A program made the translations under genes and the position numbers. A DNA stretch of 64,000 nucleotides. It comes from Paenibacillus sediminis. GTDB lineage: Bacteria; Bacillota; Bacilli; Paenibacillales; Paenibacillaceae. Each line of letters opens with the position of its first letter. The stretch's first letter is position 1. Of this stretch, positions 19,976 through 29,325 are shown one piece after another. The DNA is taken from the NCBI RefSeq assembly GCF_017873765.1, contig NZ_JAGGKP010000002.1, positions 124,001 to 188,000 of the forward strand, read 5' to 3'. The notes beneath the pieces were generated by a model, which was not told the origin of the DNA, made no database searches, and worked only from the letters and a program-made list of their open reading frames with translations.

Positions 19976-20605
19976 TCACTTCGTGCCATACAAACGGTCG
20001 CCTGCATCTCCAAGACCTGGAATGATGTAGCCGTGTTCATCTAGACGTTCATCAAGTGCTGCAACGTAAATATCTACATCTGGGTGTGCATCTTGTACTG
20101 CTTTCACACCTTCAGGTGAAGCGATTAGATTCATCATTTTAATTTGCGTGCAGCCGCGTTTCTTCAGCACATCAATGGCTGCAATTGCAGAGCCGCCTGT
20201 TGCAAGCATTGGATCAATAACAATAAGTTCACGTTCGGTTACGTCCGTAGGAAGTTTTACATAATACTCTACGGGTTGCAGTGTAGCCGGGTCACGGAAT
20301 AAGCCAACATGACCAACCTTCGCTGCTGGAAGAAGTTTGAGTACGCCGTCCAGCATACCAAGTCCCGCTCTAAGTATTGGAATTAAGCCAAGCATACGAC
20401 CAGAAATCATTTTACCTTCTGTTTGTGCTACAGGCGTTTTAACTGGAATCGTTTCAAGCGGAATATCACGCGTAATTTCATAAGCCATTAATGTTGCCAC
20501 TTCATCAACTAGTTCACGAAAATCTTTCGTGTTCGTTGCTTCATCACGAATAATTGTGAGCTTGTGTTGAATTAGCGGGTGATCACAAATCACCAATTTT
20601 CCCAT
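19976..20605 (-). CDS. upp: uracil phosphoribosyltransferase
   Basis: Pyrimidine-salvage enzyme of 209 residues forming UMP from uracil and PRPP. The PRPP loop is [18 protein letters not shown] near 125-142, and the uracil-binding C-terminus [19 protein letters not shown] is complete. I start at the ATG at 20603-20605 ([13 protein letters not shown]) behind GGAGGGAC. The frame is open another 39 codons upstream, but these do not resemble the family. Confidence 0.96.
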   Translation of the reverse strand: MGKLVICDHPLIQHKLTIIRDEATNTKDFRELVDEVATLMAYEITRDIPLETIPVKTPVAQTEGKMISGRMLGLIPILRAGLGMLDGVLKLLPAAKVGHVGLFRDPATLQPVEYYVKLPTDVTERELIVIDPMLATGGSAIAAIDVLKKRGCTQIKMMNLIASPEGVKAVQDAHPDVDIYVAALDERLDEHGYIIPGLGDAGDRLYGTK

Positions 20606-20743
20606 ATTTAGTCCCTCCGGATATTTCGTAAGTCTTATCTGTAGATGCCGATTTTGTTGTAGGTTCCACAAACCTTGTTTATTATACATTCTCTGAACAC
20701 ATTTTGCACCCCAAATAAGCAAACGTTAATATCCTGACAAAAA

Positions 20744-20766
20744 AACCGGGCACTCGGCCCGGTTCA
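20744..20766 (-). terminator. terminator of glyA
   Basis: AACCGGGC and GCCCGGTT pair around a short loop downstream of glyA; the minus-strand product continues with a run of seven T. It separates glyA from upp. Confidence 0.9.
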
Positions 20767-20832
20767 TTTACTATACATCATTTACCCGTATTTATCTGCC
20801 CAATCTAATTTTGCCAAAAGCAATTATGATTA

Positions 20833-22080
20833 TTAATACTCCATGTTAGGATAGATCGGGAATCTAGAAGTCAACTCAGTGACCATGCGTTTTGCTTTAT
20901 CAAGCACCGCTTGATCATTAGGCTGTTTGAGCGTCATCGCAATAATTTTACCGATTTCGACCATAGCTGCTTCATCCATGCCGCGGGAAGTTGCCGCTGG
21001 TGTACCAATTCGTATGCCGCTTGTTACGAACGGACTTGTTGGATCGAATGGAATCGCATTTTTGTTCACGGTAATGCCAATGGAGTCAAGAACATGCTCC
21101 GCATCTTTACCGGAAATATTCAAGTTGCGAGTATCGACGAGCATCATATGGTTATCAGTGCCGCCAGACACGAGGTTAAGGCCCTCTGACATGAGCGTGT
21201 CTGCAAGAACTTTTGCATTTTTAACAATATTTTGAGCATATGTTTTGAAAGATGGCTCGAGCGCTTCACCAAAGGCAACTGCTTTGGCAGCAATGACGTG
21301 CATTAATGGACCGCCTTGCGTTCCTGGGAAGATCGCTTTATCGATCGCTTGCGCCCATGCTTTCTTCGTTAGAATCATACCTCCGCGAGGGCCGCGCAAC
21401 GTTTTGTGCGTTGTTGTTGTTACAAAATGGGCATGAGGCACTGGACTTGGATGTAAGCCTGCAGCGACTAGACCTGCAATATGCGCCATATCGACCATGA
21501 ACAAGGCGCCTACATCATTTGCAATCGAAGCAATCGCTTCAAAATCAATGATGCGCGGATAAGCGCTGGCACCTGCTACGATGAGGCGAGGACGATGTTT
21601 GAATGCCGCTTTGCGAATTTCCTCGTAGTCCAAAGTAAACGTATCTTCTCTTACACCATAATCAACGAAATTGTACAAGAGACCTGAAGCGTTCACGGGA
21701 CTTCCGTGTGTTAAGTGTCCGCCATGTGCCAAGTTCATGCCAAGCACAGTATCTCCCGGTTTAAGAGCGGCCATGTACACGGCAAGGTTCGCTTGTGCGC
21801 CGGAATGAGGCTGTACATTGACGTGTTCAGCGCCGAACAACTCTTTGGCACGATCGCGAGCAATGTTTTCAACGACATCAACATGCTCACAGCCGCCATA
21901 GTAACGTTTGCCAGGGTATCCTTCAGCATATTTGTTCGTCAATACTGAACCCATTGCCTCCATAACCGCTTCACTCACAATATTCTCCGAAGCAATCAAT
22001 TCAATATTGTTGCGTTGACGCTTCAGTTCCAGTCCCATTGCTTCCAGCACTGCTGGGTCTTGTTTTCTCAATTGATCCAT
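20833..22080 (-). CDS. glyA: serine hydroxymethyltransferase
   Basis: PLP enzyme of 415 residues interconverting serine and glycine with tetrahydrofolate, the main source of one-carbon units. The PLP lysine lies in [17 protein letters not shown] near residue 226. Other family blocks include [30 protein letters not shown] and the C-terminal [15 protein letters not shown]. Two in-frame ATGs follow GAGGAGG; the second (22080) has better spacing. It follows ywlG by about 40 bases, so the two are probably co-transcribed. Confidence 0.97.
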   Translation of the reverse strand: MDQLRKQDPAVLEAMGLELKRQRNNIELIASENIVSEAVMEAMGSVLTNKYAEGYPGKRYYGGCEHVDVVENIARDRAKELFGAEHVNVQPHSGAQANLAVYMAALKPGDTVLGMNLAHGGHLTHGSPVNASGLLYNFVDYGVREDTFTLDYEEIRKAAFKHRPRLIVAGASAYPRIIDFEAIASIANDVGALFMVDMAHIAGLVAAGLHPSPVPHAHFVTTTTHKTLRGPRGGMILTKKAWAQAIDKAIFPGTQGGPLMHVIAAKAVAFGEALEPSFKTYAQNIVKNAKVLADTLMSEGLNLVSGGTDNHMMLVDTRNLNISGKDAEHVLDSIGITVNKNAIPFDPTSPFVTSGIRIGTPAATSRGMDEAAMVEIGKIIAMTLKQPNDQAVLDKAKRMVTELTSRFPIYPNMEY

Positions 22081-22120
22081 CTTCATCGTCCTCCTCGGCC
22101 TATAAAAAGATTAAATTATA

Positions 22121-22702
22121 TTAATTGCAAAGATGAGAGTCGTTCTCTTGCGGAAGCTTGTAGACCGCTCTTTCCCCGCCAATTAATTTCGGACGGGTTA
22201 TGGCCGCGTTGAGACGAGCCTTACCTATATATCTGATACTTGGGCGGAAAGGAACCGCTACACGGCGAAGATGCATACCAATTAAAGTCTCACCGATATC
22301 GATTCCAGCATGGGCTTCTACCGTCTCCGCCAAACAAGGTTCTTTCATTTGCCTAAAGACATAGGCTGCCATCGAACCGCCTGCCTTTGGTACCGGCACT
22401 GCTGCAACTTCGGTTAATTGAAGACGTTCCAGCACGGACCGTTCCATGACGAGCGCGCGGTTGAGATGCTCGCAGCATTGAAAGACAGTGTCGAATCCAT
22501 ACTGCTGACGAACACGTTCGATACCATTAAACAACGCCTCTGCGACTTCAAGCGCTCCGCTCGTACCGATTCGAAATCCAGCCACTTCACTCGTACTTGC
22601 TCCAATGACAAGCAGCTTGCCTGGCCCGAGATTTGCGGCTTGCGCTAATTCGGTAACAACACTAGCCATTTCGTCTGTAATAGACGCATTTGAACTTTCC
22701 AT
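22121..22702 (-). CDS. ywlG: UPF0340/TIGR01440 family protein (YwlG)
   Basis: Protein of 193 residues matching the YwlG family found upstream of glyA in Bacilli. Recognisable blocks are GKLLVIGASTSEVAGFRIGT, FQCCEHLNRALVMER, VPKAGGSMAAYVFR and EAHAGIDIGETLIGMHLRRV. No activity is established. In many Bacilli rpiB lies next to it; here rpiB is absent and a terminator separates ywlG from ywlE. Confidence 0.9.
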   Translation of the reverse strand: MESSNASITDEMASVVTELAQAANLGPGKLLVIGASTSEVAGFRIGTSGALEVAEALFNGIERVRQQYGFDTVFQCCEHLNRALVMERSVLERLQLTEVAAVPVPKAGGSMAAYVFRQMKEPCLAETVEAHAGIDIGETLIGMHLRRVAVPFRPSIRYIGKARLNAAITRPKLIGGERAVYKLPQENDSHLCN

Positions 22703-22783
22703 TCATCATCGCCTGCCTTTGAAAAACAGCTCAAATTTTGCGTTCTGTAACTTTATTATAATCAAATTCGCGCAAAAAGACGA

Positions 22784-22819
22784 AAAAGAGCACAGCGCAC
22801 GATGTACGCTTGCTCTTTT
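22784..22819 (-). terminator. terminator of ywlE
   Basis: AAAAGAGCA-C-AGCG and CGCT-T-GCTCTTTT form a long stem with one opposed mismatch. The minus-strand product continues with TTTTTCGTCTTTTTG. Confidence 0.8.
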
Positions 22820-22952
22820 GCCCAGGCGACCGGCCGTATGCTCCGATGCTCCATCGTGGTTTAACCCACTCTTGTCGCCAGTTACATCGGATCTGCTACT
22901 TTTCAAATTCATCATAAATCATACGTATGAGAAAATCAACACAGAAAAGAGC

Positions 22953-23525
22953 TTAACTGAGCTTATCAAGCAATTTATGAAGTGCAGCGCTGATTTCCGC
23001 GGCAGTCACCTCATAATCCTCACGAGAGCCTCCGTACGGATCGGATATATCAAAACTAGGCATCCGCTGAGCGATTTCGATCAATTTCTGACGCTCTTCA
23101 TCGTCTAAACTTTGCCCGAGCGATCTTTTCATTTCTAAGACGGCATAGAGGCTATCCAATTCTTTCATATCTTTCAGCACTTCTTCATCATCTTCTACGT
23201 ACTCTTTGAGCGTATACGTCTTGCCCATCGATTTAGGATATTGACGAACGAGGTGCTGCTTATGACTTTCCGTCATCGGTAAAATCAAATCGGCCCAATC
23301 GATTAACTCCGAGCTTACTTGTGTTGAAGTGAGCTTGTCTTCGATTTGATGATCTCTAAGTACAGCCGCTGCATGATAAGAAATCGATGATCCCGAATTG
23401 GCCGCCACACCCGCCGAACGAACCTCAATGTCCAGTCCGCGTTCAAGGGCCATTTTCCGTAGTAAAGCTTCCGCCATAGGACTGCGGCATGTGTTACCCG
23501 TACATACAAACAAAATGCGCTTCAC
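22953..23525 (-). CDS. ywlE: low-molecular-weight protein arginine phosphatase (YwlE-like)
   Basis: Phosphatase of 190 residues. The P-loop is FVCTGNTCRSPMAEALL near residues 5-21. The Thr between the Cys and the Cys-Arg is the residue that steers YwlE toward phospho-arginine instead of phospho-tyrosine. The general acid Asp is in SDPYGGSREDY. The start GTG at 23523-23525 has GGAGG eight bases upstream. Compared with the roughly 150-residue B. subtilis enzyme there is an extra acidic stretch of about 38 residues just before the general acid (EVLKDMKELDSLYAVLEMKR and following). It should counteract McsB arginine kinase in protein quality control. Confidence 0.85.
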   Translation of the reverse strand: MKRILFVCTGNTCRSPMAEALLRKMALERGLDIEVRSAGVAANSGSSISYHAAAVLRDHQIEDKLTSTQVSSELIDWADLILPMTESHKQHLVRQYPKSMGKTYTLKEYVEDDEEVLKDMKELDSLYAVLEMKRSLGQSLDDEERQKLIEIAQRMPSFDISDPYGGSREDYEVTAAEISAALHKLLDKLS

Positions 23526-23562
23526 ACATTCCACCTCCGCCTCAGTCATTTGTTATATTTTA

Positions 23563-24123
23563 TCAAAAGATAAACAAGAGTCCAAACGTAAATAAAATAA
23601 CTCCGCCTGCCGCTTCACCGTAATCTCCGAGACCTTGACTCACTGTACGCCCCAGCAGCAAACCGAGCACCGACATAAGACCGCCAAAAAAGCCAAACGC
23701 AAGCACGGTAAAAAACAAATCGCTTCGAAACATGCCGAGCGAAATGCCGACTGAGAACGAATCGATGCTGACGCTGAGCGAAAATAATATAACCCCAGGT
23801 AATGAACGATAGTTCATAAACTGAACTTGATCTCCCTTGAAGGAATTATAAATCATATGTCCGCCAAGGAGAAGGAGCAGACCGCCCGCAACATAAGACG
23901 TCACATGACCGAGAATCGAGCTCATATAATGTCCGGCGAACATTCCAAGAAGCGGCAGCAGCACATGAAACAGGGCAATAACGAAGCTGATCTTCAGCAC
24001 ATCCCATAACCTGATCCCCTTCAATCCAACGCCGATGCCAAGTGAAAAAGCATCCAGTCCCAGAGCGATAGCCATAATCACAATGGTCACGAGCTGCCCA
24101 AGGTGTGCGGATACTTCCATCAT
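23563..24123 (-). CDS. mntP: manganese efflux pump MntP
   Basis: Six-helix membrane exporter of 186 residues. The two Mn-site segments are visible: ALGLDAFSLGIGVGLKG near the N-terminus and SVSIDSFSVGISLGMF in the second half, each with a conserved Asp in a helix. I start at ATG 24123, behind GGAGG; the frame extends 21 codons further without family similarity. I find no yybP-ykoY manganese riboswitch in the short upstream gap. The place between sua5 and ywlE matches ywlD of B. subtilis. Confidence 0.9.
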   Translation of the reverse strand: MMEVSAHLGQLVTIVIMAIALGLDAFSLGIGVGLKGIRLWDVLKISFVIALFHVLLPLLGMFAGHYMSSILGHVTSYVAGGLLLLLGGHMIYNSFKGDQVQFMNYRSLPGVILFSLSVSIDSFSVGISLGMFRSDLFFTVLAFGFFGGLMSVLGLLLGRTVSQGLGDYGEAAGGVILFTFGLLFIF

Positions 24124-24216
24124 TGCCCTATACCTCCATGTCCACATTGTTCTTGTACAACGATATGCGGACAGGTCTAATTTCATGACATTAGGATTGG
24201 ATAGGGCTTATGAGAA

Positions 24217-25374
24217 TTAACGATTCAGATGGACAACGTGATGTCCTGCAGCTTTCAATAGTCTGTTCATCACCGCAGCGCCCATCCCTTCTTGCGGGCA
24301 GGCCTCTGCCAATATAAAGGTAGCGCCTTCTTCGTCGCAGCGCCGAAGTCCCGCGTACAGCCGCTGCGCTGCTGTGGCGAGCTGGGACAAGCTGCCGAGT
24401 GATACGACGGTATGCGCCTTGTAACGGGCGATGTGCTCATCAAATGCGAGCACTGCCGTCACTTCCCCGCGGCGAGCGGCACGCTCAAGCTCGGCCGCGA
24501 TGTAGTCCGACACCCCGCTGGGTGTCGGACCCTCGACCACGCACAAAGCGCCCTTCGGCGCGTAGTGCGTGTACTTCATGCCCGGCGAGCGAGGCGCCGG
24601 GCTGTCTTCCGCGGCGGCGCGGTCCAGCGCCGGGTCGCGGGTGACGCTCGCCGCGGCACGCGCGAGCTGCTCGGCGGTGACGCCGCCGGGGCGCAGCACC
24701 GTCACGGTGCCGTCCGCGCCGGCCTGTACCACCGTCGACTCCACCCCCACGCCAGTGGGGCCCCCGTCGACGATGCCATCGATGGCGCCGGCAAGGTCCT
24801 CGCGGACATGCCGAGCCAGCGTAGGGCTTGGGCGCCCGGAGCGGTTCGCGCTCGGCGCCGCGACAGGGCAGCCCGCTGCGGAGATGAGCCGCAGCGCAAC
24901 CTCGCTTGCCGGCATGCGCACGGCAACGGTGTCAAGTCCTGCCGTCACCCGCGGGGATACGGCCTCAGGCCTTACGGGCAGCACCAGTGTCAGTGGGCCC
25001 GGCCAGAATTCGTCCATGAGCCGTCGCTCCGTCTCGTTCACTTCAAGGACTAGTTCATCAAGCTGTGATACATCGGCAATATGGACGATAAGCGGATTAT
25101 CCGAAGGACGCCCCTTCGCTTTGAAAATACGCTCTACCGCTTCTGTATTGCGAGCATCCGCTCCTAAGCCGTACACCGTTTCAGTGGGAAAAGCGACTGT
25201 GCCGCCGTTTGCAAGCACAGAAGCAGCCTCCTCGATTAAGGATGCTGCTCTCGCTTTCGCCTCATCTGAGATGCCTCCTTCAGTCATGAAGGCAGTGACA
25301 TCCCACCATGCGGTCTCTTTATTAGATTCATTTGATTGCACATGTTGTTCATTTAAATTGGTCGATTGATCCAT
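24217..25374 (-). CDS. tsaC: threonylcarbamoyl-AMP synthase (Sua5/YwlC)
   Basis: First enzyme of the t6A tRNA modification pathway, 385 residues. The YrdC domain occupies about 38-230 (TVAFPTETVYGLGADARN, PLTLVLPVR, SANRSGRPSPT). The C-terminal Sua5 domain begins after PRSPGMKYTHYAPKGALCVV. The N-terminus carries about 30 extra hydrophilic residues. The DNA from roughly 24440 to 25010 is far richer in G and C than the rest of the window. This produces long antisense frames, which I regard as artefacts. The gene lies just downstream of spoIIR, as in other Bacilli. Confidence 0.95.
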   Translation of the reverse strand: MDQSTNLNEQHVQSNESNKETAWWDVTAFMTEGGISDEAKARAASLIEEAASVLANGGTVAFPTETVYGLGADARNTEAVERIFKAKGRPSDNPLIVHIADVSQLDELVLEVNETERRLMDEFWPGPLTLVLPVRPEAVSPRVTAGLDTVAVRMPASEVALRLISAAGCPVAAPSANRSGRPSPTLARHVREDLAGAIDGIVDGGPTGVGVESTVVQAGADGTVTVLRPGGVTAEQLARAAASVTRDPALDRAAAEDSPAPRSPGMKYTHYAPKGALCVVEGPTPSGVSDYIAAELERAARRGEVTAVLAFDEHIARYKAHTVVSLGSLSQLATAAQRLYAGLRRCDEEGATFILAEACPQEGMGAAVMNRLLKAAGHHVVHLNR

Positions 25375-25427
25375 CGTCGTTCATCCCAAGCTTTCTGTCA
25401 TAATGAATCATTATATCATATTTAAAA

Positions 25428-26108
25428 TTAAGCAAACCAACCCGTTACGCTGTCCCACACTTTCACAGCAAGGTCCCATAAGAAGAAGCGCACTTGCAGC
25501 TTGCCGGCATCTGCTGCCGTTACGATCTTATCTTTCCCGGCGTCCTTCACATCAGCAGCTTGCGCGGCCGCTTCTCCGCTTCCTGCGTCAATGAAGCAAA
25601 GCGGCGGGAACAATACACACCACCAATTCTGCCCTCTCCCCGCTCCAAGCGTGACGCGCAGTGCCTCGTAGTTGCCTGCAGGATAGACCGTACCTCCATA
25701 CATCTTCGTCGGAAAAGGAACGATGCCAAGCTCAACATGGAACGAATACGGGATGCCGCGATTCGCAAGCTCCTGCGCTACGATCTTCTCAATGTCCGGC
25801 AGATGAGTCCGAATCGTCGCGCGCGCTTGCACAAGGCTCTGAGGATTCTCTAGCTGAGCTACCCATGTGTTCATTTCTTTAACGATCGCATCGCGGATTT
25901 CCCGCTTCGCAAGCTGATCGTCTGTACGATCCGAATTTGCTAGAATCCGAAGGCGGATAGACTGTTCCGGAATCGGCCCCCCCGCTACAGCTGCATCTGT
26001 CTTCTGTCCTTCCCAAATCATCATAACCATCGATAAACAACTCAATAGGATTGCAATATGTTTAAACCAGATACGGAATGAGTCCATAACAATACGTTCA
26101 TTCATCAT
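25428..26108 (-). CDS. spoIIR: stage II sporulation protein R, SpoIIR
   Basis: Secreted forespore signalling protein of 226 residues that activates SpoIIGA to process pro-sigma-E. An N-terminal signal helix (HIAILLSCLSMVMMIW) is followed by the family core SIRLRILANSDRTDDQLAKR and then YPAGNYEALRVTLGAGRGQNWWCVLFPPLC. Two consecutive ATGs follow an AGGAGCGG ribosome binding site. A sigma-F-like promoter lies about 40 bases upstream, fitting the known control of this gene. Confidence 0.95.
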   Translation of the reverse strand: MMNERIVMDSFRIWFKHIAILLSCLSMVMMIWEGQKTDAAVAGGPIPEQSIRLRILANSDRTDDQLAKREIRDAIVKEMNTWVAQLENPQSLVQARATIRTHLPDIEKIVAQELANRGIPYSFHVELGIVPFPTKMYGGTVYPAGNYEALRVTLGAGRGQNWWCVLFPPLCFIDAGSGEAAAQAADVKDAGKDKIVTAADAGKLQVRFFLWDLAVKVWDSVTGWFA

Positions 26109-26146
26109 GCGGTACCGCTCCTTTATGAATACTCTATGATGTCTAT

Positions 26147-26175
26147 CAGTATGTCCATTTAGGAGGGGCTTAAAC
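26147..26175 (-). promoter_or_regulatory. sigma-F-like promoter of spoIIR
   Basis: On the minus strand GTTTA (26171-26175) is followed after 14 bases by GGACATACTG (26147-26156), a complete match to the -10 pattern GGNNANANTR. The spacing equals that of the spoIIQ candidate. The -35 has one mismatch to GYATA. Confidence 0.5.
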
Positions 26176-26305
26176 CTATCAATCTATCAATCTTTTAAAA
26201 TTCCATTTGCTTTGACTATTGTAAAAATATATTGTTTATCGCTAGTTTATTCCTGTATATTAGGAGGTGAATTGACAATATATTACTATTCGGAGGTTAA
26301 CTGAC

Positions 26306-27763
26306 TTGCTATTTAACTCCTACACATTTATCTTTCTATTCTTGCCTGTTTCAGTAGCCGTCTATTTTCTATTAGCTCGTTTAAGGTACACAACTGTCGC
26401 CAAACTGTGGCTTGCCGCCAGCTCACTGTTTTTCTACAGCTACTGGAATATTCGCTACTTGCCGCTCCTGCTTGCATCTATTGCATTTAACTACGCCATG
26501 GGCAGATACTTGGCAGCGACATACGCGAATGAGGCAGCCAAGCTTGAAACAGCTGCAACTTCGATTCCGTCTTCCATCTCTCCTTCAACCAGAATGCCTC
26601 TTCGTCTATCACGCAAAGCGATTCTTGCTGCGAGCATCACGATCAACCTGCTATTACTCGGTTATTACAAATACGCCGATTTTCTAATCACAAACGTAAA
26701 CCGATTGCTTCCGCACGACATTCCGCTATTACACGTATTATTGCCGCTTGGCATCAGCTTTTTTACATTTACGCAAATCGCCTTTCTCGTGGATAGCTAT
26801 AAAGGAAAGGCAGCCGAGTATAGTCCGATTAACTATACACTCTTCGTTACATTCTATCCGCATCTAATCGCAGGGCCTATTCTGCATCATGCTGAAATGA
26901 TGCCGCAGTTTGGCCGGCTGCGTAACAAAGTGTTTCAACTGAACCATGTCATGATCGGCACTTATCTATTCTGTATAGGTCTATTTAAGAAAGTAGTCAT
27001 CGCCGACACTCTCGCTGTGTATGCCAATGACGGATTTACTAATGCAGTACATTTTATAGAATCATGGATTACATCTTTGTCCTACACGCTGCAGCTGTAT
27101 TTTGATTTCAGCGGATACTCTGACATGGCGATTGGTGCTGCATTGTTCTTCAACATTAAACTTCCCCAAAACTTTAATTCGCCGTACAAATCACTTAGCA
27201 TACAACAGTTCTGGCGGCGGTGGCATATGACATTAAGCCGATTTCTGCTCAATTACATCTATATTCCGCTTGGCGGCAATCGCAAAGGGAACTTTCTTAT
27301 GTATCGCAATTTAATGCTGACATTTCTCATCGGCGGATTATGGCACGGGGCAGGCTGGACTTTTTTAATATGGGGATTTATGCACGGCGCAGCTCTCATT
27401 GTTCATCGCATCTGGGGAAAAGCACAAATAACGATGCCAAAGCTTCTCGCTTGGTTCCTTACTTTTATGTTCGTTAATATCACGTGGGTGTTCTTCCGCG
27501 CGGGGTCATGGCCGCAAGCCGTACGTATTTTAAAAGGAATGTTCGGAGTATCCGGCTTTGATGTATATAGTGTACTCTCGCATCAGCAAGCGATCGTTAT
27601 GATTATCATTTTCCTAGCTGTCGCTTTATTTGCCCGTAACTCGGTGGAAATCGTTAACCGATATCGCCCTGGATTCAAAACAGCTGTTATCATGTCGCTC
27701 CTGCTTGTCATTTCATTACTTTACTTTAACCGCATTAGCGCATTTCTTTATTTCAATTTCTGA
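26306..27763 (+). CDS. MBOAT family O-acyltransferase (AlgI/DltB-like)
   Basis: Integral membrane acyltransferase of 485 residues with about ten helices. The MBOAT signature LIGGLWHGAGWTFLIWGFMH contains the catalytic His. Other AlgI-type blocks are YTFIFLFLPVSVAVYF, GISFFTFTQIAFLVD, YFDFSGYSDMAIGAA and QFWRRWHMTLSRFL. It should move acetyl groups across the membrane for O-acetylation of an exported polymer. The start is TTG behind GGAGGTTAACTGAC. The next gene, 21 bases on, encodes an AlgJ/AlgX-like partner, which supports this. The polymer is unknown; no polysaccharide synthase lies nearby. Confidence 0.9.
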   Translation: MLFNSYTFIFLFLPVSVAVYFLLARLRYTTVAKLWLAASSLFFYSYWNIRYLPLLLASIAFNYAMGRYLAATYANEAAKLETAATSIPSSISPSTRMPLRLSRKAILAASITINLLLLGYYKYADFLITNVNRLLPHDIPLLHVLLPLGISFFTFTQIAFLVDSYKGKAAEYSPINYTLFVTFYPHLIAGPILHHAEMMPQFGRLRNKVFQLNHVMIGTYLFCIGLFKKVVIADTLAVYANDGFTNAVHFIESWITSLSYTLQLYFDFSGYSDMAIGAALFFNIKLPQNFNSPYKSLSIQQFWRRWHMTLSRFLLNYIYIPLGGNRKGNFLMYRNLMLTFLIGGLWHGAGWTFLIWGFMHGAALIVHRIWGKAQITMPKLLAWFLTFMFVNITWVFFRAGSWPQAVRILKGMFGVSGFDVYSVLSHQQAIVMIIIFLAVALFARNSVEIVNRYRPGFKTAVIMSLLLVISLLYFNRISAFLYFNF

Positions 27764-27784
27764 TGAAACGGAGCTGAACAACGA

Positions 27785-29251
27785 TTGATTCCGAACATGA
27801 CTGGCCGTATTAGAAAAAGACAAAACAAACGAACCGCTCTCCTGTTTCTCACTTGCTCTGCAGGGTTGTTTATTGCAATCTGTCTGTTAACTTATATGTT
27901 TGATCCACTTCAATATTATCGTAAGGCATCTTTTTATAAACCTGTATTTTCAACAGAAGAGCGTTATCAGAATCCCGGTTTAGCCAAAAACTATACCTAC
28001 AATACAATCATTATTGGAACTTCCATGACCGAGAATTTCGTCCCTTCCTATGTAGATCAGCAGCTCGGCGGAGAGACGAAGACGATGAAGCTGTCCATGA
28101 AAGGCTCGACTTCAGGTGAACAGTCACTTATCGCCAAGCTGGCATTTGATACAGGCCAGGTACACAAAGTCATTTGGGGACTGGACTATTTTGCGTTTAA
28201 AGGCGCAGACGGAGAGACGTTATCCGATATGCCTATGTATATGTACGATGACTCTTTGTTTAATGACATTAAATATTTATTTAATATTACTAATTTCACG
28301 CAAATCGGTAAAAGCATATATCATTTGGCAACAGGAGGCAGCGCAAATCAACAAAGTGACTTGGATTATTTAAATAATTGGCATATTCGTTCGAAGTATG
28401 GGGCCGAGCTGATTCTAAATGATTGGCGCAAAGCCAAGTATAAGGAACAATATTTCGGTCTCAATGAAGAGCCGCTTCAAGCGATCGAGGCAAATTTTAA
28501 CCGCAATGTATTAACCTATGTGAAACAACATCCTGAAACGGAGTTTATGTTCTTCTATCCGCCCTATTCCGTACTTAGGCACGAAGTGTGGAGTGAGACC
28601 AATAAACAGCGTTATGAGAACCAGTTCGCTTTCAAGGAATATGTGTTTCAGCAGTTAAGCCGGTATCCTAATGTCAAGCTGTATGATTTCCAAAGTGACG
28701 AACAGATTACATTTAATTTGGACTTATACAAAGATTTATCGCATCATTCCCAAGATATCAATGATCGCATCATCCAAGCGATGGCCGCTCACGATCCCCG
28801 TTATCTCGTTACAGCACAAAATGTCCATGCCTTCAATGACCAATTAAAGCATGAAGTAGACACTGTTATTATAAGCGATCGTAATGAAGCATTTTCATTT
28901 GATGTGGCAGTTGATGGGAAGCCCGCCCATTTCACAACAATCGATTTCAAAGGAGAGGAAGAGGCGCTTGTCCCTGCAAAAGAAGTAGCACAATTCCTTG
29001 GAATGGCGCTTAACTGGGATGCTGCTGCGAAGACAGCAGAGCTTAGTAATGGGGACAGCGACATTAAACTTACAATTCAATCGAGGGAGATCAATGTTAA
29101 TGGAGCAAGCTTGAGTTTGCATTATGCTCCTGAGCTAAAGAATGGCAAGACACTTGTGCCGCTAGTCTCAATCACTAAAGCTGCAGGCGGTCTCTCCACT
29201 TTAGAGAGCAGCCCGTTTCATAAAATACTAAATCTAACAACTTCGAGGTAA
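27785..29251 (+). CDS. AlgJ/AlgX-like SGNH-type protein with copper-amine-oxidase-N-like C-terminal domain
   Basis: Exported or membrane-anchored protein of 488 residues. An N-terminal anchor helix (ALLFLTCSAGLFIAICLLTY) is followed by a region like polymer O-acetylation partners (NTIIIGTSMTENFVPSYVDQ, later VIWGLDYFAFKG and EFMFFYPPYSVLRHEVW). From about residue 385 a separate domain follows with the copper-amine-oxidase N-terminal pattern (LVPAKEVAQFLGMALNWDAA, INVNGASLSL, NGKTLVPL). It pairs with the MBOAT gene upstream. The start is a TTG with GGAG at long spacing; an ATG four codons later is an alternative. The catalytic role is inferred, not shown. Confidence 0.7.
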   Translation: MIPNMTGRIRKRQNKRTALLFLTCSAGLFIAICLLTYMFDPLQYYRKASFYKPVFSTEERYQNPGLAKNYTYNTIIIGTSMTENFVPSYVDQQLGGETKTMKLSMKGSTSGEQSLIAKLAFDTGQVHKVIWGLDYFAFKGADGETLSDMPMYMYDDSLFNDIKYLFNITNFTQIGKSIYHLATGGSANQQSDLDYLNNWHIRSKYGAELILNDWRKAKYKEQYFGLNEEPLQAIEANFNRNVLTYVKQHPETEFMFFYPPYSVLRHEVWSETNKQRYENQFAFKEYVFQQLSRYPNVKLYDFQSDEQITFNLDLYKDLSHHSQDINDRIIQAMAAHDPRYLVTAQNVHAFNDQLKHEVDTVIISDRNEAFSFDVAVDGKPAHFTTIDFKGEEEALVPAKEVAQFLGMALNWDAAAKTAELSNGDSDIKLTIQSREINVNGASLSLHYAPELKNGKTLVPLVSITKAAGGLSTLESSPFHKILNLTTSR

Positions 29252-29265
29252 CATCGCTTAATAAT

Positions 29266-29306
29266 AAAGCCGCCGCATTGCATCAAATGATGAATGCGGC
29301 GGCTTT
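29266..29306. terminator. bidirectional terminator between the MBOAT operon and rodA
   Basis: AAAGCCGCCGCATT and AATGCGGCGGCTTT are perfectly complementary around a 13-base loop, between two convergent genes. Confidence 0.95.
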
Positions 29307-29325
29307 ATGTATTTTATATTTCTTT

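Noticed and set aside
24124..24216. Manganese riboswitch for mntP
   Set aside because: The gap is too short and has no yybP-ykoY blocks.
24412..25369. Two long plus-strand frames antisense to sua5
   Set aside because: They exist because the GC-rich DNA has few stop codons. They are low-complexity Arg/Ala/Ser-rich, lack ribosome binding sites, and the minus strand encodes an intact enzyme.
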